In this document: one piece after another, positions 32,690 through 35,186 of the stretch | Position numbering within the stretch: the stretch's first letter is position 1 | Layout: every line of letters begins with the position of its first letter | Notes under the pieces: generated by a model | What the model was told of the DNA's origin: nothing | What the model saw: the letters and a program-made list of their open reading frames with translations, nothing else | The model's database searches: none | Source of the DNA: Mycobacterium sp. MBM | Lineage (GTDB): Bacteria > Actinomycetota > Actinomycetes > Mycobacteriales > Mycobacteriaceae | Length of the DNA: 35,186 bases | Reading direction: 5' to 3' | Assembly: GCA_021648845.1 (NCBI GenBank) | Contig: JAKJHY010000043.1 | Span: 1-35,186, forward strand | Program-made: the position numbers and the translations under genes

Positions 32690-32701
32690 GTTACATGTAA
32701 C
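32690..32701. promoter_or_regulatory. 12-bp palindrome GTTACATGTAAC before the second mazEF
   Basis: A perfect palindrome 8 bp upstream of the antitoxin ATG. It overlaps the likely -10 (TAACAT, 32698-32703), so antitoxin binding would repress the operon. Function inferred. Confidence 0.55.
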
Positions 32702-32709
32702 ATTATGGC

Positions 32710-32916
32710 ATGGCAGTGAGGGAGAGGGTTGGCGAGTACCGACGGCGGATGCGGGAGCGTGGACTCCGGCCTTTGCAGGTCTGGGTCCCCGATGTGCGAA
32801 CCGAGACTTTTGCGGCCGAGGCTCATCGCCAGGCTTCGTTGGTCGCACGAGCGGACGAGAGCGGCGACGACCAAGAGTTCATTGAGGCGATCTCGACACC
32901 GTGGGACGAGGAGTGA
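32710..32916 (+). CDS. mazE: Antitoxin, DUF3018/MazE type
   Basis: A 68-residue protein: VGEYRRRMRERGLRPLQVWV, then PDVRTETFAAEAHRQASLVA, the pattern of DUF3018 antitoxins, with an acidic C-terminal tail (DDQEFIEAISTPWDEE) that likely blocks the toxin. Its stop overlaps the MazF start (GTGA). The start ATG 32710 has no ribosome site but has TAACAT 6 nt upstream, and the GTTACATGTAAC palindrome lies at the promoter. Confidence 0.88.
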   Translation: MAVRERVGEYRRRMRERGLRPLQVWVPDVRTETFAAEAHRQASLVARADESGDDQEFIEAISTPWDEE

Positions 32917-33245
32917 ACCGAGGGGAGATTTGGACCGTAGCGGGGGGCGTCTATGCGGGGAAGCCGCGCCCGGCAGTGATCGTTCAGGATGACCTCTTTG
33001 ATGCCACGAGTTCAGTGACTGTTGCGCCGATGACCAGCACGCTGTTGGATGCGCCGCTGATGCGCATTCGGATAGCCGGCGGAGACGGTCGGCTATCCGG
33101 ACTTGACCACGATAGCGACGTGATGATCGATAAACTCACTACCGTCAGAAGGTCGAACGTCCACGCCCGGGTCGGCCGGCTGACGGCGGAGCAAGTCGTC
33201 GAGGTCGAGCGGGCAATGATGGCGTTTCTTGGCCTTGCCCGGTAA
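32913..33245 (+). CDS. mazF: MazF/PemK-family toxin
   Basis: A 110-residue toxin beginning MNRGEIWTVAGGVYAGKPRP AVIVQ, the common MazF start, with VTVAPMTSTL and LSGLDHDSDVMIDKLTTV (the latter covering the conserved dimer and substrate strand). Differs clearly from the MazF3-like toxin 1.6 kb upstream, so the two modules were not formed by a local duplication. The GTG at 32913 overlaps the antitoxin stop. Confidence 0.9.
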   Translation: MNRGEIWTVAGGVYAGKPRPAVIVQDDLFDATSSVTVAPMTSTLLDAPLMRIRIAGGDGRLSGLDHDSDVMIDKLTTVRRSNVHARVGRLTAEQVVEVERAMMAFLGLAR

Positions 33246-33643
33246 ATGAAATCCGTTGGGCGGCAGCGCAGAACGGCGTACTTTACCGGTAACCCGCCAT
33301 ATTTGATCCGGCCGTATGCCTCGTGTTGCGCAGCTGGCGGATCGGATGGAACAGAGCCAAGGAGGTGCTTCCTGCTGGCCAGTTCACTATCAGCGGCTCG
33401 GCCGGATCTGGCATGCTCTGGAAACCCCGAGATGTTTGCTGATTGGCCAGACGAATGTCGAAGCTGCCGTAGGCCACGAAACCGTGGTGATTGTCCGTTC
33501 TCAGGTATCGAGCGCCACACAGCGCGAGGCGCATCGCGGCGCTGACGCCTCGCCCAACCGGACGGCGCACCGAGGGCATCCGCGTCCTCAACGACCTTCG
33601 GCACCCTGTGCACGAAACGAATTCGAGAATAAGGATAGTTTCA
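33246..33643 (+). other. 398-bp gap: boundary repeat and non-coding sequence
   Basis: The gap holds copy C of the boundary repeat (33283-33320). Open frames exist on both strands through 33320-33610, but none has a recognisable family pattern; I treat it as non-coding or decayed. The 3' end contains the AAGGAT ribosome site of the decarboxylase gene. Confidence 0.55.
33283..33320 (+). repeat. Module-boundary repeat, copy C
   Basis: TTACCGGTAACCCGCCATAT followed by TTGATCCGGCCGTATGCC. The first 10 bases, TTACCGGTAA, are a perfect palindrome also present in copy A. It lies 37 bp after the mazF stop. Confidence 0.7.
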
Positions 33644-35062
33644 ATGGATCAGCATTCTGCCCCGGTTGGAACCGACGACGTGTACGCCGCTCTGCCAAGG
33701 GCGTTGGAACTGGCGACCGAATACCTGCAGGGTCTGCCACACCGGCCGGTCGATGCGAGTACCAGCTATGACGAAGTAGTCGATGCCCTGAGCCGGCCGT
33801 TGCCCGACCAAGGCACGAATGCGGTCGCGGTAGTCGAGCAGTTAGCCGCCACTCTCGGTCCGGCCACCATTGCGTGCGCCGGCCCTCGCTACTTCGGCCT
33901 CGTCGTCGGGGGAACGCTACCCGCGGCGCTGGCTGCCGACTGGCTGGTGTCGACCTGGGACCAAACCGCGTACAGCCGGATGTCGTCGCCGGCCGGCGCT
34001 GCGATCGATGCCGTCACCGAGCGGTGGGTTCTCGACGCTCTCGGGCTGCCCACGCGCGCGGCCGTCGGGTTCGTCACCGGAGCCACGGCGGGAAACGTCG
34101 TCGGGTTGCTTTCCGCACGGCACGTTCTCTTAGCGCGGCAAGGCTGGGACGTTGAGGCCGATGGGCTCGCCCAGGCGCCCCGTGTTCGCGTACTCGTGGG
34201 CAATGAGGTTCATCCCTCCGTACTGCAGGCGTTGCAGATGATCGGTCTTGGATCGCGCCGCGTCGAGCGCGTAGCGGTCGACGCACAAGGAGCCATGAGA
34301 GCCGACGCGCTCGCCGACGCGCTGGCCGCCGACTCCGACCCCGCCATCGTGTGCGCGCAGGTCGGCAACGTGAACTCCGGAGCGTGCGACCCCATGTCAG
34401 AGATCGTCGCGGCGACCCACCAGCACGGCGGCTGGGTTCACGTCGACGGCGCATTCGGACTGTGGGCTAGCGCATCGCCGCGACTGTCGGCACTCGTTCG
34501 AGGTGTCGAGCTGGCCGATTCCTGGTCGACCGACGCACACAAGTGGCTCAACGTCCCCTACGACTGCGGCCTGGCCATTGTCGCCGATCCCCAAGCTGCT
34601 CGCTCCGCACTGGGTGCCAACACCAGCTATCTGCCCACGAGTGCCGAGCGCGAGCCCGGCGTCCTGGTGCCCGAGATGTCCCGGCGTGCACGCGCGGTAC
34701 CCGTCTACGCAGCATTCGCATCGCTAGGCAGGGAGGGGCTGCGGCAACTGATCGAACGTTGCTGCGACCATGCCGACCGTCTGGCCCAGATGATCCAGGG
34801 CACGCACGGCTTTGTGGTGTGCAACGACGTCGTGCTCAACCAGGTCCTGATCCGTGCCGACGACAGCGACGAGCGCACCTGGCATGTAGCTGAACTCGTG
34901 CGACGCAGCGGGGAGGCGTGGGTCGCGGGAACCGAATGGCACGGTCGAGCGGCGATACGCGTGTCCTTCTCCAACTGGACGACTGCAGACGACGACGTCG
35001 ACCGTCTCGTTGAAGCGCTGCGGCAATCGCTGGCGGCGGCGCGTAAGGCTCAGCAGGAGTAA
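33644..35062 (+). CDS. PLP-dependent decarboxylase (group II, aspartate aminotransferase fold)
   Basis: A 472-residue fold-type I PLP enzyme of the aromatic/glutamate decarboxylase group. The PLP Lys is Lys300 in STDAHKWLNVPYDCG, Asp268 in HVDGAFGLW contacts the pyridine nitrogen, and GNEVHPSV (His190) is the usual stacking His. It decarboxylates an amino acid, or acts as a related aldehyde-forming enzyme; the substrate is unknown. ATG 33644 follows AAGGAT; the long open frame upstream to 33491 is not part of the family. It is the only apparent metabolic gene in the toxin-antitoxin stretch, and is followed by copy D of the repeat. Confidence 0.88.
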   Translation: MDQHSAPVGTDDVYAALPRALELATEYLQGLPHRPVDASTSYDEVVDALSRPLPDQGTNAVAVVEQLAATLGPATIACAGPRYFGLVVGGTLPAALAADWLVSTWDQTAYSRMSSPAGAAIDAVTERWVLDALGLPTRAAVGFVTGATAGNVVGLLSARHVLLARQGWDVEADGLAQAPRVRVLVGNEVHPSVLQALQMIGLGSRRVERVAVDAQGAMRADALADALAADSDPAIVCAQVGNVNSGACDPMSEIVAATHQHGGWVHVDGAFGLWASASPRLSALVRGVELADSWSTDAHKWLNVPYDCGLAIVADPQAARSALGANTSYLPTSAEREPGVLVPEMSRRARAVPVYAAFASLGREGLRQLIERCCDHADRLAQMIQGTHGFVVCNDVVLNQVLIRADDSDERTWHVAELVRRSGEAWVAGTEWHGRAAIRVSFSNWTTADDDVDRLVEALRQSLAAARKAQQE

Positions 35063-35109
35063 GGGCAAGGCTGCCAGGCGTTGATTCATGTGACGCAAAA
35101 TGCAGTAGT

Positions 35110-35147
35110 TTACTGGTAACCCTCAGTATTCGATTCAGCCGTAATCC
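35110..35147 (+). repeat. Module-boundary repeat, copy D
   Basis: TTACTGGTAACCCTCAGTAT followed by TCGATTCAGCCGTAATCC. It lies 47 bp after the decarboxylase stop, in the same orientation as the other copies. The window ends 39 bp later. Confidence 0.65.
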
Positions 35148-35186
35148 GGTGATTGTTGATATCGATAGGGTCGGCAGTTTCGGGAT

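Noticed and set aside
33316..33643. Open frames on both strands between the second mazEF and the decarboxylase
   Set aside because: No recognisable motif, no ribosome site, and composition like shadow frames.
26799..35147. Classical integron attC sites at the module boundaries
   Set aside because: Some GTTG-containing strings precede the repeats (for example GTTGGGC at 33255), but paired RYYYAAC/GTTRRRY ends at constant positions are missing, copies differ, and no IntI gene is in the window.

Overview
The window is high-GC actinobacterial DNA and most likely chromosomal sequence of a Mycobacterium/Mycolicibacterium. Supporting signs are an F420-type LLM oxidoreductase, an F420/NADP reductase-like protein, DUF3072 and DUF3297 proteins, a WYL regulator beside a DinB/TIGR03086 protein, a MazF resembling M. 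tuberculosis MazF3, frequent GTG/TTG starts and several probable leaderless promoters. No rRNA, tRNA, CRISPR array, transposase or integrase was recognised.

Region 1 (1-5894) starts with the 5' end of an mmsA-type dehydrogenase divergent from a LysR regulator. Facing the LysR gene are an amidase and an NCS1 permease, a probable uptake-and-hydrolysis pair. The same spaced palindrome, CGTGCA-N4-TGCACG, occurs in front of lysR and in front of the permease/amidase operon, so these look like one regulon. A quinone oxidoreductase and an SRPBCC-like protein form a translationally coupled pair behind it.

Region 2 (6043-17749) is mostly core-like: a VOC protein, two SGNH/SASA esterases, SRPBCC, DUF3072, an LLM oxidoreductase, a GMC oxidoreductase with a TTG start, a small secreted protein with a duplicated Cys motif, a serine esterase broken by a one-base frameshift, a WYL regulator divergent from a DinB-type protein across an 8-bp inverted repeat, DUF3297, a two-TM peptide, and a LysR divergent from an NmrA-like protein.

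Region 3 (17763-26542) is a catabolic island. A TetR regulator is divergent from a tight operon: extradiol dioxygenase, FAH-family hydrolase, acyl-CoA ligase, MhpA-like FAD hydroxylase and cytochrome P450. The first four genes are joined by ATGA overlaps. It faces a Tat-exported, lipoprotein-like member of the gamma-resorcylate decarboxylase amidohydrolase family. The set suggests oxidation, ring hydroxylation, meta-cleavage and CoA activation of an aromatic acid or alkylphenol; the substrate cannot be read from sequence.

Region 4 (26799-35186) is a modular accessory region: a TetR divergent from an F420-reductase-like gene and an oxidoreductase, a decayed mazE copy, a NagD-like HAD phosphatase, a TetR remnant, then mazEF, vapBC and a second mazEF (DUF3018 type), and a PLP decarboxylase. 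A previously unrecognised (to me) repeat of about 38 bp occurs six times in the same orientation at the boundaries between these modules. This cassette-like layout is the most unusual feature of the window.
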